Shown in pieces: positions 38,177 through 46,929 of a stretch of DNA of 64,000 nucleotides (the stretch's first letter is position 1; each line of letters starts with the position of its first letter). The notes beneath the pieces were generated by a model, which saw nothing but the letters and a program-made list of their open reading frames with translations, did no database searches and was not told the DNA's origin. The stretch is from Actinopolymorpha pittospori (GTDB lineage Bacteria > Actinomycetota > Actinomycetes > Propionibacteriales > Actinopolymorphaceae): NCBI RefSeq assembly GCF_014873875.1, contig NZ_JADBEM010000001.1, forward strand, positions 310,001-374,000, written 5' to 3'. Position numbers and translations under genes: made by a program.

Positions 38177-39127
38177 GTGAGCCGCGCGGCAAGCCGCCGA
38201 CGGCGCCGCCTGATCGCCTTGACCGTCCCTCTCGCCGTTGTCGGTCTGCTCCTGGTGAACGCCTTGGTAGTGCCACGGCAGAGCGCTGAGGCCACGGCAG
38301 GTTCGGCCCTGCATCTAGATGGCGGGGACGTCCATGTCCGTCAGGACGGGCCCCGCGATGCCCCGGCGCTCGTACTGATCCACGGGCTCGCCGGGTCGAC
38401 CCGCTGGTTCGACCCGCTGGTTCCGATGCTGACGAGATCCCATCGAGTCATCCGGATCGACCTGCTCGGGCACGGTCAGTCAGCCAAACCGGCCAGTGGT
38501 GGCTACGAGGTCCCCGAACAGGGACGCCGCGTCGGCGCCGCACTGGACGAGCTCGGCGTGAGACACGCCATCGTGGTGGGCCATTCGACCGGTGGCTCGG
38601 TCGCCACCGCCCTCGCCGAGCAACGCCGCGACCTGGTGACCGCACTCGCGCTCATCGACACCGGACCGCGCCTGGACGCCTTCATCTCCGATGGGCCCGT
38701 CGGCCAGCTCATGTTCACCCCGGTTGTCGGGCCGCTGCTGTGGCGGCTTCGGACCGACGGTCTGCTCCGCCAGGCTTCGAGCACCGCCTTCAGCAGTCCG
38801 GGCTACCAGATCCCCCAGCAGCTCGTGGATGACGTGCGCGGCATGACCTACCACGCGTTCACCGCGACGTCGCGCGCAGCTGATGAGTACCTGAAGCGAC
38901 GTGCGCTCCCCGATCGACTGGCGCCCCTGGGCAAGCCGATGCTGGTGATCTTCGGCGAGGACGACCGGCGATGGCGATCGTCCTCCGCCGCCGACTACAC
39001 CGCAGTTCCAGGCGCGAGAGTCGAGCTGCTGCCCGGTCTCGGACACTCACCCATGCTCGAGGATCCACCGCGGACCGCCGCACTTCTCCTGGCCTTCACG
39101 GCGCTCCACGCCACGCAGGCGGACTGA
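38177..39127 (+). CDS. Membrane-anchored alpha/beta-hydrolase
   Basis: 316 residues from GTG 38177. A basic stretch (RAASRRRRRLIAL) precedes one membrane helix (TVPLAVVGLLLVNALVVPR), so the enzyme is exported and anchored. The hydrolase fold shows LVLIHGLAGSTRWFDPLVPM (oxyanion), IVVGHSTGGSVATALAEQRR (nucleophile Ser in GHSTG), LVIFGEDDRRW (Asp) and LLPGLGHSPMLEDPP (His). The 130 codons upstream in the same frame overlap the AraC fragment and are not thought to be coding. The substrate is unknown. The gene ends next to an IS110 relic. Confidence 0.88.
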   Translation: MSRAASRRRRRLIALTVPLAVVGLLLVNALVVPRQSAEATAGSALHLDGGDVHVRQDGPRDAPALVLIHGLAGSTRWFDPLVPMLTRSHRVIRIDLLGHGQSAKPASGGYEVPEQGRRVGAALDELGVRHAIVVGHSTGGSVATALAEQRRDLVTALALIDTGPRLDAFISDGPVGQLMFTPVVGPLLWRLRTDGLLRQASSTAFSSPGYQIPQQLVDDVRGMTYHAFTATSRAADEYLKRRALPDRLAPLGKPMLVIFGEDDRRWRSSSAADYTAVPGARVELLPGLGHSPMLEDPPRTAALLLAFTALHATQAD

Positions 39128-39139
39128 ACGAGACGATGA

Positions 39140-40022
39140 GCCTGCGAATGTGATCAGACAGTGGTGTCCAGCCGTCGCGTCTGATGCGCAGCTGGGCGGC
39201 GATCACGCGGGCTTTGCGAGGGTCGGTCATGTTCTCACCACCGTCCCCTGCCTGGCTCGGTTCACCGCCGAACCGGGCACATGCACGCGGTTGATCCCAG
39301 CATCCTCGATGCATCGCGATCAGCAGCCCGGCGATACCGTGTCTCACATCGACACCGACCGTGACCGGGCCCTCGTCGAGGTCACGCACCCCTCAGTCAG
39401 CGCACCGATCGCGGTCGGCGTTCTCCAACTTTCTGTTGATCAACACTCGTCCGTCATCAGTGATCGCCACCACCCGGTCTAGGCGCTTGGGCACGTCGAT
39501 GCCGACGTTGACCGCTGCAGTCCACCTCGCTTCTGCGGCTCCGGCCCGACGACGCTGGCCTGTTCTCCCCGACCTGACCCTCACAGCGATCAAGCGCCCA
39601 GCCCAATGAGTGGTCAAGAACGAGGGACAGGGCGGCGGTCGAGGGAGGCGCTGATCTCAGCCTCCACCGCACTGATGCGTCCGCGCGGTGATGGCGTCGA
39701 CTGCGACCTCGCGCAGGAACGGTGCGATCCTGGCCTCGCCAGGTACTTCCGCTCCCTACCGCTGGGTGGCGTCGACCGCCGCGGTGGCGATGCGGGCGGC
39801 TCGGTCGCTGGCGACTCCGGCGCGACGAAGGTAGGCGACGACGCGAGCGCGGCCGGCGTGCCGGATCTGTGCCGGAGTGGCGTAGCGGGCCAGCAAGGGC
39901 AGCTCTGCGAGGTTGGTCAGGTCGAGGGCTCGTTCGAGGCCAGGGAAGATGCTGGCGACCATGTCGCGAGCATGGTTGATTCGACGCGTCTGTTCGGCAA
40001 CCAGATCGGGTCGCCGCGCCAC
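39140..40022 (-). pseudogene. Scrambled IS110-family transposase relics
   Basis: Three pieces on the minus strand: 40022-39756 carries DLVAEQTRRINHARDMVASI, FPGLERALDLTN and YATPAQIRHAGRARVVAYL; about 39508-39393 carries VGIDVPKRLDRVVAITDDGR; 39389-39140 carries VTVGVDVRHGIAGLLIAMHR. All belong to the DEDD and central parts of IS110 transposases, but their order does not match one protein, so at least two copies have been rearranged. Confidence 0.75.
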
Positions 40023-40151
40023 CCGGCGGAACTGAGCGGCAGGATTCCCGTGGAGGATGGGTTGACCCTCGCGATGTACTTCAGGACGATGCCTGTCGGC
40101 ACGCAGGCGTGGGCAGAGGTCCGCAATGGCGAGATCGCGACTGGAGGACTC

Positions 40152-40394
40152 ATGTCATCCCCCGAAAGCTCCCTGCCGCCGGATCAGGAGCTACTCACGT
40201 CCAGGCAGGCGTTCCTCGCGATGAGCGACTTCATTTGGCAATTCGCGCAGCGGGCTGGCGACGACCTGCTGACCCTCATCGGCGATACCACGCTCGAGGC
40301 GGACGGTGGGCCTACGGACCCGGCTGCCTGGGACGATTGGCTGGCAAGCGTGGCCAAGATCAAGGCAGGGAAGACGCCGCGGAGCGAACGGTGA
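40152..40394 (+). CDS. Small immunity-type hypothetical protein
   Basis: 80 residues. LTSRQAFLAMSDFIWQFAQR, DLLTLIGDTTLEADGGPTDP and AAWDDWLASVAKI follow the layout of small proteins encoded beside polymorphic toxin genes, with LxPDGGPxDPAxWxDW at the end. The family name is uncertain. Its stop overlaps the next gene's GTG at 40391. No toxin gene is visible nearby. Confidence 0.5.
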   Translation: MSSPESSLPPDQELLTSRQAFLAMSDFIWQFAQRAGDDLLTLIGDTTLEADGGPTDPAAWDDWLASVAKIKAGKTPRSER

Positions 40395-40690
40395 TCTCTG
40401 TCCATCGCATGTCGGTGGATGAGGTGCTCGGCGTGCAGCAGCTGCTCCGCGCAGAGATCCAAACCGGCATGGTGCACCGGAGCAGGCCTCGCGTGCAGGC
40501 ACGAGGGCCGGAGGGTTTGGCCGGTGTCAGCTCACCGAGCGATGTGGTGGCGCTACTCCTGCCCGTTGTCCTGACGCTCGGGGTGCGAACGACGGACTTG
40601 GTCGGCGGAGCCGTTGGTCGCGGTCTGAGCAAAGTCCGCAGGTCAGCAGGCCCGGCGCTTCGGCTTGTACAAAGGTGCGCGGTGGCGGCC
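40391..40690 (+). CDS. Hypothetical protein fragment with hydrophobic segment
   Basis: From GTG 40391 the frame reads VISVHRMSVDEVLGVQQLLR, then DVVALLLPVVLTLGVRTTDL and VGGAVGRGLSKVRRSAGPAL, a membrane-like helix followed by a basic region. The frame stays open far downstream but becomes antisense to the gene at 40698, so the true end is unclear, and it may be truncated. Confidence 0.35.
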
Positions 40691-40697
40691 CCCGTTC

Positions 40698-40991
40698 CTA
40701 GCCGAGCAGGTCACCATCAACGGAGGCGCGGATCGATTCTCCGGGGTAGATATCCGCCCGAGCGACGCGGCGGCCTGTTGGTCTCAGCTCGGACTCCTCG
40801 AACATGGTCGCCAGGCCGTCTGGTAGCAATGCCACCGCATAGGAGCGTGAGCCGTCCGCTTCGTTCTGCGACTTCCCCAAGACCACGCCTTCGATCGGTT
40901 CCGCTGCCGACGTGCGCGTGCGGGTCGATATCTCCACGACATCGAAGAAATCGAACTCATACGGTTCGCCTGGGTCTGAGGGGCTGTCCAT
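40698..40991 (-). CDS. Imm31-like immunity protein
   Basis: 97 residues from ATG 40991. DSPSDPGEPYEFDFFDVVEI, IEGVVLGKSQNEADGSRSYA and VALLPDGLATMFEESELRPT fit the Imm31 family pattern of small proteins guarding against polymorphic toxins (FxxxDVVRV, GVVLGRSQDxDG, YAV, ESELxPTGR). The N-terminal extension in the same frame is IS110 debris. Why it has no toxin partner is not known; recombination between IS110 copies may have removed it. Confidence 0.6.
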   Translation of the reverse strand: MDSPSDPGEPYEFDFFDVVEISTRTRTSAAEPIEGVVLGKSQNEADGSRSYAVALLPDGLATMFEESELRPTGRRVARADIYPGESIRASVDGDLLG

Positions 40992-41069
40992 GTGGGGCAG
41001 CATCCCACGACAGCTGGTCGGGCGCCTGCCAGATCCGGACGGCCCCAACCGCGGGCGGGTTCGACCTCC

Positions 41070-41235
41070 TTGCGCGTCGGGAGGGTCGGACTTGTGCTTG
41101 CCGCCACGGTTGGCGTGACGGGTACGGTTCACGGCCAGGCCGGGGACGTGCACCAGCGCTCGGCGTCGGGCGGCATCGGGTGATCAGCCCTGCGATCCCA
41201 CCCAGCACGTCGATTCCGACGGTGACCGGGGCCAT
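41070..41235 (-). pseudogene. IS110-family transposase fragment
   Basis: VTVGIDVLGGIAGLIT, then HVPGLAVNRTRHANRGGKHK with SDPPDA, is the DEDD-domain start of an IS110 transposase. The frame shifts in between and the gene stops within 170 bases. Confidence 0.75.
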
Positions 41236-41299
41236 GTTCGTCGATGATGCGGGCGAGCTCGGTGAGGAATTCGGCGATCGCCTCAGCAGTCAGCAAGCC

Positions 41300-41425
41300 G
41301 AGACCCGTCGGATGCACGGCATCGGCGAATACAGCATCACCGACCTCACCGGGCTGTTCTCCATGTCCCGGCCGACTGTGGACCGCACGCTACAGCGAGA
41401 CTCGGCATCCGCCAAGACTCGCTGA
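41300..41425 (+). pseudogene. Serine resolvase/invertase C-terminal relic
   Basis: IGEYSITDLTGLFSMSRPTV with DRTLQRDSA is the terminal helix-turn-helix of a resolvase (EYSIAELAELFSVSRPTVYRTL). The catalytic domain is missing. Confidence 0.7.
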
Positions 41426-41519
41426 GCGCTGGTCCTCTTGCGGCTCGGGGTAGCTTCGGGAGTTCTGGGCCTCGACACGGTGATGCGAGCGGTGGCCGAG
41501 GGGCGGTTGCGCCCCGGGA

Positions 41520-41770
41520 CGCTCGCGAGCTCCTCGTCGGCGCGGACTCTTACGCCGCCACCGTCCTTGACTGGGGTAGCTCGGCCGGTGATGACTGGCC
41601 GGACAACGTCGTGGTCATGCCCTGGCCGACCCCCGACCTGGCCAAGCGGGGCGCCACCGTCGCCGCCGACTACAACTGGGTCGTGATCGACACGGGCGGC
41701 GAGTGCGACGTGGTCGTCGGCCAGGCACTGATGGTCACCGACGAGACTCCCTCGCCTTGGCATGGTCGGT
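41520..41770 (+). pseudogene. ParA-like ATPase fragment
   Basis: In the frame of base 41520 the sequence reads LVGADSYAATVLDWGSSAGD, DWPDNVVVMPWPTPDLAKRG and YNWVVIDTGGECDVVVGQAL with MVTDE, the switch region of a ParA/Soj ATPase (DADPQGS...LDW, VIDTGG). The P-loop end is absent. ParA with resolvase and IS110 debris suggests a lost plasmid or integrative element. Confidence 0.65.
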
Positions 41771-43033
41771 AGCGTTAGCCGTCGCCTGTGGTTTTCCGTT
41801 AGCGCACATCGCTTGCTGCTGGAAGGCCGACAACGCGTGGTCGATGGGGTGCGGCTGCGGGATCCCCGAGGAGTCCGGCATGTTCCACCTCGCGAGGTTC
41901 ATCGCGACGGACATCTGCCGCTTGCCATCAGCGCGGGTCCAGGACATCGTGACGGCCCCCCATGCCGAGCCGTCGTGGCCCCAGAGGATGCCGCAGGGGG
42001 ACGTGGCCTTCGTCAGACCGAGGCCATACTCGATCGGGTACCCTTCCTGGCTGATGACCGGGACCACGCGCTTCATCTGCGCCAGCGACGACCGGTTGAC
42101 GATCCTGCCGGCGAGCAGCTGGTCGTAGAAGCGGTTGAGATCCTCCATGGTCGAGACCAGACCGGCCCCCATCATGACCCAGGACATGTTGTAGACGCTG
42201 TAGTCGCGCGGCGGGTCGATCAAGCCGAAGAACGCCTCGTACATCCGGGAGTGCGGCCCCTTGATGCGGGGCCTGTCCGGGAACTCGGTGTGCTTGAGCC
42301 CGGCGCGCCTGATGACGTTCTTGGTGATGTAGTTCTCTGCCGTGGTGCCGGTCACCTTCTCCAGGAGTTGGCCCAGGAGCAGGTAGTTGGTGTTGGAGTA
42401 CACCCCCGGAGTGCTTCCCGGTTCGCCGGCGGCGGGCGCGCCCAGCCCCATCTTGATCAGCTCAGCCGGGTCGAACTGCCTGAACCGGTTGTCGTCCAGG
42501 CTCTCAGGCGACATGTCCGGCAGTGAGGGCCACTCCTTGAGTGAGGGGAACGCATAGGGAAGGTATTCGGGGATGCCGCTGGTGTGGTTGAGCAGCATCC
42601 GAACTGTGATCTTCGCGCCGCGCTCCCCCGGCACCAGCTGCGGCAGGTAGCGGCCGATCGGCGCGTCGAGCTGGATCCGACCCTGCTCGACCTGCTGCAT
42701 GACCGCGGCGGCGGTGAAGGTCTTGGTGATGCTGCCGACACGGTGCCGCATGTGCGGCCCGACGGGACGGCCGGTCCTCACATCGGCGACCCCGGAAGCG
42801 CCGCGCCATACCTGGCCGGCATCGCGCACCTCGGCGAACACACCCGGCATCCCCGCGCGGTGGACATTGTCCAGTGCGGACGTCAGCTCCGCAGGAGCGA
42901 GGCTGGTCGACGGGCTCGTGCTGGCAGCCAGCACCGCCGCGGCCGCCTCGGGTGGGGGAACTGCCGTCGCCGTGCCCGCACCAACGCCCAGCAGGGCGAC
43001 GCTTGCACATACCACCAGTCGGATCTTCAAGAC
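41735..43033 (-). CDS. Secreted serine hydrolase (beta-lactamase/DD-carboxypeptidase class C)
   Basis: 432 residues from GTG 43033 (behind GGAGAGG). A signal peptide (LVVCASVALLGVGAGTATAV) shows export. The class C/R61-like active site is present: Ser101-x-x-Lys104 (RVGSITKTF), Tyr212-x-Asn214 (GVYSNTNYLL) and HDG (LWGHDGSAWG) near residue 370. Family members cleave D-Ala-D-Ala peptides, esters or beta-lactams. It is divergent from the AraC-type regulator at 43185, about 150 bases away, which probably controls it. Confidence 0.9.
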   Translation of the reverse strand, partial: VLKIRLVVCASVALLGVGAGTATAVPPPEAAAAVLAASTSPSTSLAPAELTSALDNVHRAGMPGVFAEVRDAGQVWRGASGVADVRTGRPVGPHMRHRVGSITKTFTAAAVMQQVEQGRIQLDAPIGRYLPQLVPGERGAKITVRMLLNHTSGIPEYLPYAFPSLKEWPSLPDMSPESLDDNRFRQFDPAELIKMGLGAPAAGEPGSTPGVYSNTNYLLLGQLLEKVTGTTAENYITKNVIRRAGLKHTEFPDRPRIKGPHSRMYEAFFGLIDPPRDYSVYNMSWVMMGAGLVSTMEDLNRFYDQLLAGRIVNRSSLAQMKRVVPVISQEGYPIEYGLGLTKATSPCGILWGHDGSAWGAVTMSWTRADGKRQMSVAMNLARWNMPDSSGIPQPHPIDHALSAFQQQAMCANGKPQATANATDHAKARESRR

Positions 43034-43184
43034 ACCTGTCCTCTCCTGATCAAATGCGTGCAGCGGTGCCGGCGTAGGTCGACGTTGCTCATTGACGAAG
43101 GGGGTCATCGGCCCACTGTCGCCATCCCGGCGTGCCATGGCTTGGACGAATGTTCCGGCCGGTCGGCTCGCATAGCATGTGACG

Positions 43185-44066
43185 ATGCGGTCCACCGTGT
43201 ACCAACGCGACAATGTGGCTGCGTGGGACGTCGCACGTCCTGAGCGGGCCAGCCGGGTGGCTGGTGTCACCATGGCTGGCTTCGGTGTCCGTAGCTTGAC
43301 CGCGCTTCGGATGGTCCCGCACCCGGCCTTGACAATGATTCTGGAGTTCGGTGCGGGTCAGCCCATCGTGGACGATGCCGCCGGAGGGCAGCAGCGGGGA
43401 AGTCTCGTCGCCGGACTCGGTTTCGGGTTCGGAGGGGCGGTTCTGGCGCGGGGCGAGAACGTCGTGTGCGTGCAGGTGCGCCTGTCTCCGCTGATCGCGC
43501 GTGCGGTTCTGGGCGCATCCCCGGCCGATCTGCAGGGCGCCGTGGTGTCCGTGGACGATCTGTGGGGCCGGGAGGCGTCGCGGATCCGGGAGCGACTGGG
43601 CGAGGTCTCCTCGTGGGAGGAGCGCTTCGCGTTGACCGACGCGTTGCTCGCCCGCCGGAACGAGGCGGCGTCGGCCGTCGACGCGGAGGTGGCCTGGGCC
43701 TGGCGCCGGATTCTCACCGGCCGGGGCCTGGTTCGGGTGGACAGCCTGGCGGCTGAGGTCGGATGGAGCCGTAAGCGCCTGTGGTCCCGGTTCCGTTCGC
43801 AGCTTGGTATGCAGCCCAAGCTCGCCGCGAAGCTGGTCCGCTTCGACCATGCCGTCCACCGACTGGTCGCGGGTGAAGGCGCAGCCCGCGTCGCGGCCGA
43901 CGGGGGCTACGCCGACCAGTCCCACCTGCATCGCGACGTCGTGGCGTTCACTGGAGTGACCCCGACGACCGTGGCCGGTGAACCATGGCTGACGGTTGAC
44001 GACACCGCATGGCCGGCCACGAAACATCCGCCCAAGGCGCGTCACGAACGCCTGGGTGATCGATAG
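43185..44066 (+). CDS. AraC-family transcriptional regulator
   Basis: 293 residues from ATG 43185. The N-terminal half (MVPHPALTMILEFGAGQPIV, VVCVQVRLSPLIARAVLGAS) is a sensing domain. The C-terminal double helix-turn-helix is clear: VDSLAAEVGWSRKRLWSRFR and VAADGGYADQSHLHRDVVAF with TGVTPT. It is divergent from the serine hydrolase gene and likely its regulator. A fragment with the same N-terminus is at 37862-38029, divergent from another hydrolase. Confidence 0.9.
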   Translation: MRSTVYQRDNVAAWDVARPERASRVAGVTMAGFGVRSLTALRMVPHPALTMILEFGAGQPIVDDAAGGQQRGSLVAGLGFGFGGAVLARGENVVCVQVRLSPLIARAVLGASPADLQGAVVSVDDLWGREASRIRERLGEVSSWEERFALTDALLARRNEAASAVDAEVAWAWRRILTGRGLVRVDSLAAEVGWSRKRLWSRFRSQLGMQPKLAAKLVRFDHAVHRLVAGEGAARVAADGGYADQSHLHRDVVAFTGVTPTTVAGEPWLTVDDTAWPATKHPPKARHERLGDR

Positions 44067-44301
44067 CTCCCGATTGGCCGGCGGGGCCACTCTGTCACCA
44101 CACCACGGGGTACGCCCCACTCGCCGCTGATCCTCGTCATTCACGCGGACCCAGCATCTCCCTTGCCCGCGTGGTGGCCTCCCTGTGAACTCGCCGTTGG
44201 CAGCTGTAGCGGGCCGCTGCCGCCACGCCTGGTACGGCCCCAGGCACGGGTGACGACGCCACCGCGGCGGCGCTCGCCGTTCACAGCGGGGCGATGGGCT
44301 T

Positions 44302-44720
44302 TCAGCGGCGGTGGGTCGACCGCAGCAGATGTACCGACCACAGGAAGACCAGACCGCCGGCGGTGAAGACGACGTCGTAGAGGGCGCCGACGCCGACTCG
44401 TTGATCATGAAGGCGTCCTGCACCAGGCCGAGTCCGCCGCGCAGTAGTGCGAGGACGCCGCCGACCACCGCGGCCCGAAGCAACCAGACCTGGGTCGTCG
44501 GCTGTCCCGGTCCGCTGCGAGGACCGCCCCAACGGCGGTGAACACGACGAAGGCCAGGCCGGCAAGGATGTCGTAGATGAGGAACCAGGTCCGCTCACTG
44601 ATCGGACCGACGGGGGGAAGTCCGAGCCGACCTCCCGCGGCCCAGTCGAAGTGCACGAGACCGAACACCAGGGCGCGGAGCGCGCCCGCCCCCGGCCCAG
44701 CCCCGCGCGGTCGCGAGTCG
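44302..44720 (-). pseudogene. Frameshifted four-helix membrane protein
   Basis: Read in three frames: VHFDWAAGGRLGLPPVGPIS, FLIYDILAGLAFVVFTAVGA, LLRAAVVGGVLALLRGGLGL and GALYDVVFTAGGLVFLWSVH give four membrane helices of a small actinobacterial integral protein. Two one-base shifts (near 44500 and 44390) break it. Confidence 0.65.
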
Positions 44721-44831
44721 TCGTTGCTCCAGGCGGGCCGAATGCGATGTCGGCCCGTCAGTGGGCTCGCGGTTGGAATCCTTGTGTGTGCCGCTGGCCT
44801 TCGCGTCGTTTCACGCTAGCGGCATTGCAGA

Positions 44832-45017
44832 TCAGCGCAGGCCCGCCTCCCACGCGTTGCGCCGCGCGGTGTTGTCGGCGTGGAAGCCGGTCAGGCAGGC
44901 CACCAGCCGGCCGACGACGCTGCGAGCAATGATGACAAGCCTGGCCCATACGTGCCGTAACAGCCTGGTAGGTCCACGGACATCTTCAGCCATCTCTACC
45001 CCAATCCCCTCGCCCAC
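44832..45017 (-). CDS. Small cassette gene A, copy 2 (gene B absent)
   Basis: 61 residues from ATG 45017. IARSVVGRLVACLTGFHADN then TARRNAWEAG matches the other copies (GTTRGVVGWLVGSLTGFRVD, ERNAWEATC), whereas the head differs. The gene ends three residues after NAWEA, and the gene B partner is missing, so this copy is a truncated version. It lies next to the frameshifted membrane protein. Confidence 0.5.
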   Translation of the reverse strand: MGEGIGVEMAEDVRGPTRLLRHVWARLVIIARSVVGRLVACLTGFHADNTARRNAWEAGLR

Positions 45018-45469
45018 TCACCCACCGCCTGGCCGTGGCCTCCTGGGCTGCGACATCCCAACCCCTTGCCGCTGACGGTGTGCCCGTCCGGGTCGCCTCC
45101 CACACCCTTGGAGAGACGTCGCGCTGGTAGGGATTCTGCGCGTTGAAGAGGGCGGCACCACGCCTCCCCGCGCATGGTCACCCGAGCACGGATCGCCGAC
45201 GTCCTCTACGCCGGCATCGGAGCGGGATGCCTTGAGCCAGTGACCGCTGAACGGGTCGACGACACCGCACCCCGACCCAGCGGGTGGTCGGGGAGCACTG
45301 GGCGGCACGCCCCTTTGGCCTGCCGAGAGCCCTCCATGTGGTCCCGCACCGGCGTGCTCCACCCAGAGCCAATCCGGTGCGGGACCACCATCGGCTTCCG
45401 CGAGCTGGTCGACACCCCGGTGCGCAACGACTCGGGCGCCGCGAGCCGGCAGTCCGCGTACTCAAGCAC

Positions 45470-45592
45470 TCAAAGCGCACTACCGGTGCCGCGAAGGAGC
45501 AGCTTCCTTCGTCGCCGCCGCATGACCACAACGATGCCGGCGATACATACGCCGGCCATCCCCGTGACGATCCCTTTCGTCGCCGCCTTCAT
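45470..45592 (-). CDS. Possible 40-residue single-helix membrane protein
   Basis: From ATG 45592 the sequence MKAATKGIVTGMAGVCIAGI with VVVMRRRRRKLLLRG has one hydrophobic helix and a cluster of Arg/Lys at the cytoplasmic end. GAGGAAG lies 12 bases upstream, a little far. Small size and lack of homologues in view keep confidence low. Confidence 0.3.
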   Translation of the reverse strand: MKAATKGIVTGMAGVCIAGIVVVMRRRRRKLLLRGTGSAL

Positions 45593-46118
45593 GGGAGACT
45601 TTCGCTTCCTCGCCCACATCCGCAACCGGGCCTCCTGCCTAACTCGTGGTCAGCCTTTCCCAGCCCGCTCCGCTTACCCCATGCGCGCGCGTCTCACTTG
45701 TCGCGGACGTCGCCAGCAGGCAGGCGACTTCGACCAACGCCGTACCGCTCGTCCGAGGCGCCGCACTGGTCGCCGCCCGGAGCCGGACGCCTCAGTCGGT
45801 GACACTGACGCTGTGGGCGACCGACGTGACCGAGAGGTCACCGTTGTCCACCCACTCGGGGAACGCCAGGGTCTTGTGCGTGGTCGCCACGGGCGGGGTC
45901 ACCTCGAGGTAAGCGGCGTGCATCCCGCCCGAGGGTGCCCGCGTCTACAGGCATGGCTTGCTTTCACGCCTGCTGACCTGGCTGTTGCGTGTCTTGGATG
46001 TCACCAATGGCTATCCGTGACGGCGTTTCGTTGACAAAACCATTGACAGATCTCAGCACGGATCGAGACGCGGCGCCGGGCTCAGCCAGCCTCGCGCGAG
46101 CGCGAGGAGGTACTCCGA

Positions 46119-46310
46119 GTGGCCCGCAGACGATCCGACGCTGCACCATCCGGCCGAGTGCCGGCCGTCGGCGTCACTGCCCGGGTCCATCAGGGCGGTA
46201 TCCCCAGGCTCCTTCAGGCCCACCTCGACCAGGTAGGCGTCCAGCCTGGCTCGACCTCGGTTGTGGTGGTCTGTTGGGCCGGCAGGACAGAAGAGTCTCC
46301 CCCGACGTAG
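46119..46310 (+). CDS. Possible 63-residue hypothetical protein
   Basis: GTG 46119 follows AGGAGG by 8 bases, an ideal spacing. The protein (ARRRSDAAPSGRVPAVGVTA, RVHQGGIPRLLQAHLDQVGV) has no recognised domain. It is included for the strong ribosome-binding site only. Confidence 0.3.
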   Translation: MARRRSDAAPSGRVPAVGVTARVHQGGIPRLLQAHLDQVGVQPGSTSVVVVCWAGRTEESPPT

Positions 46311-46416
46311 CTCGCGGCATCTCCGTGCCGCCGCGCCCGTGGCGTTGGTCCCCTACACGAGAACCTAACGCCACGGCACTTCCTGCCGAGTGGGACGATT
46401 CCCGCAAAAGCGGGGA

Positions 46417-46917
46417 TCACTCGCTCGTCTCCCCGGAGGGCTCGGCACCTTCCGCGGCGCCCTCTTCAGTCGCTCCCTCCTCGGCAGGTGCTTCCTCGGC
46501 AGGTGCTTCCTCAGCAGGTGCTTCCTCAGCAGGTGCTTCCTCAGCGGGTGCCTCCTCGCCAGCAGGCTCCTCCTCGGCAGGCTCCTCAGCGGGTGCCTCC
46601 TCGCCAGCAGGCTCCTCCTCGGCAGGCTCCTCCTCGGCAGGCTCCTCAGCGGGTGCTTCCTCAGCAGGTGCCTCCTCAGCGGGTGCCTCCTCGCCAGCAG
46701 GCTCCTCCTCGGCAGGCTCCTCCTCGGCAGGCTCCTCAGCGGGTGCTTCCTCAGCAGGTGCCTCCTCAGCAGGTGCCTCCTCAGCGGGTGCCTCCTCGCC
46801 AGCAGGCTCCTCCTCGGCAGGCTCCTCCTCGGCAGGCTCCTCAGCAGGTGCCTCCTCGCCGGCAGGCTGCTCGACTTGGCTCTCCTGAGCCATAGGTTCT
46901 TCCTGAACTTCGTTCAC
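46417..46917 (-). CDS. Acidic tandem-repeat protein ([15 protein letters not shown])
   Basis: 166 residues from GTG 46917, which has GGGAGG 8 bases upstream. After a short head ([20 protein letters not shown]) the protein is a run of 5-residue units, [10 protein letters not shown] and PAGEE, about 27 in all, encoded by near-identical 15-base repeats at about 46475-46870. The plus strand carries only the antisense of these repeats. The acidic Pro/Ala/Glu composition is like low-complexity spacer or wall-associated tails. No signal peptide is visible. The repeat count is likely to vary among strains. Confidence 0.6.
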   Translation of the reverse strand: MNEVQEEPMAQESQVEQPAGEEAPAEEPAEEEPAEEEPAGEEAPAEEAPAEEAPAEEAPAEEPAEEEPAEEEPAGEEAPAEEAPAEEAPAEEPAEEEPAEEEPAGEEAPAEEPAEEEPAGEEAPAEEAPAEEAPAEEAPAEEAPAEEGATEEGAAEGAEPSGETSE

Positions 46918-46929
46918 AGTGTTCACCTC

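Larger units (their letters stand above)
45018..46416. other. 1.4 kb with only weak small-gene candidates
   Basis: No strong gene. On the plus strand at about 45178-45217 the peptide RIADVLYAGIGAGC resembles RIAEVLYAGIGAY coded by the relic at 3725-4066, suggesting shared decayed ancestry. Two small candidates are listed separately. TTGACA occurs twice at 46031-46048, but no matching -10 box was found. Confidence 0.4.

Noticed and set aside
45989..46888. Plus-strand Gly/Ala/Ser-rich frame opposite the acidic repeat gene
   Set aside because: It is the antisense of the 15-base repeats; the minus-strand gene has a ribosome-binding site and a balanced head.
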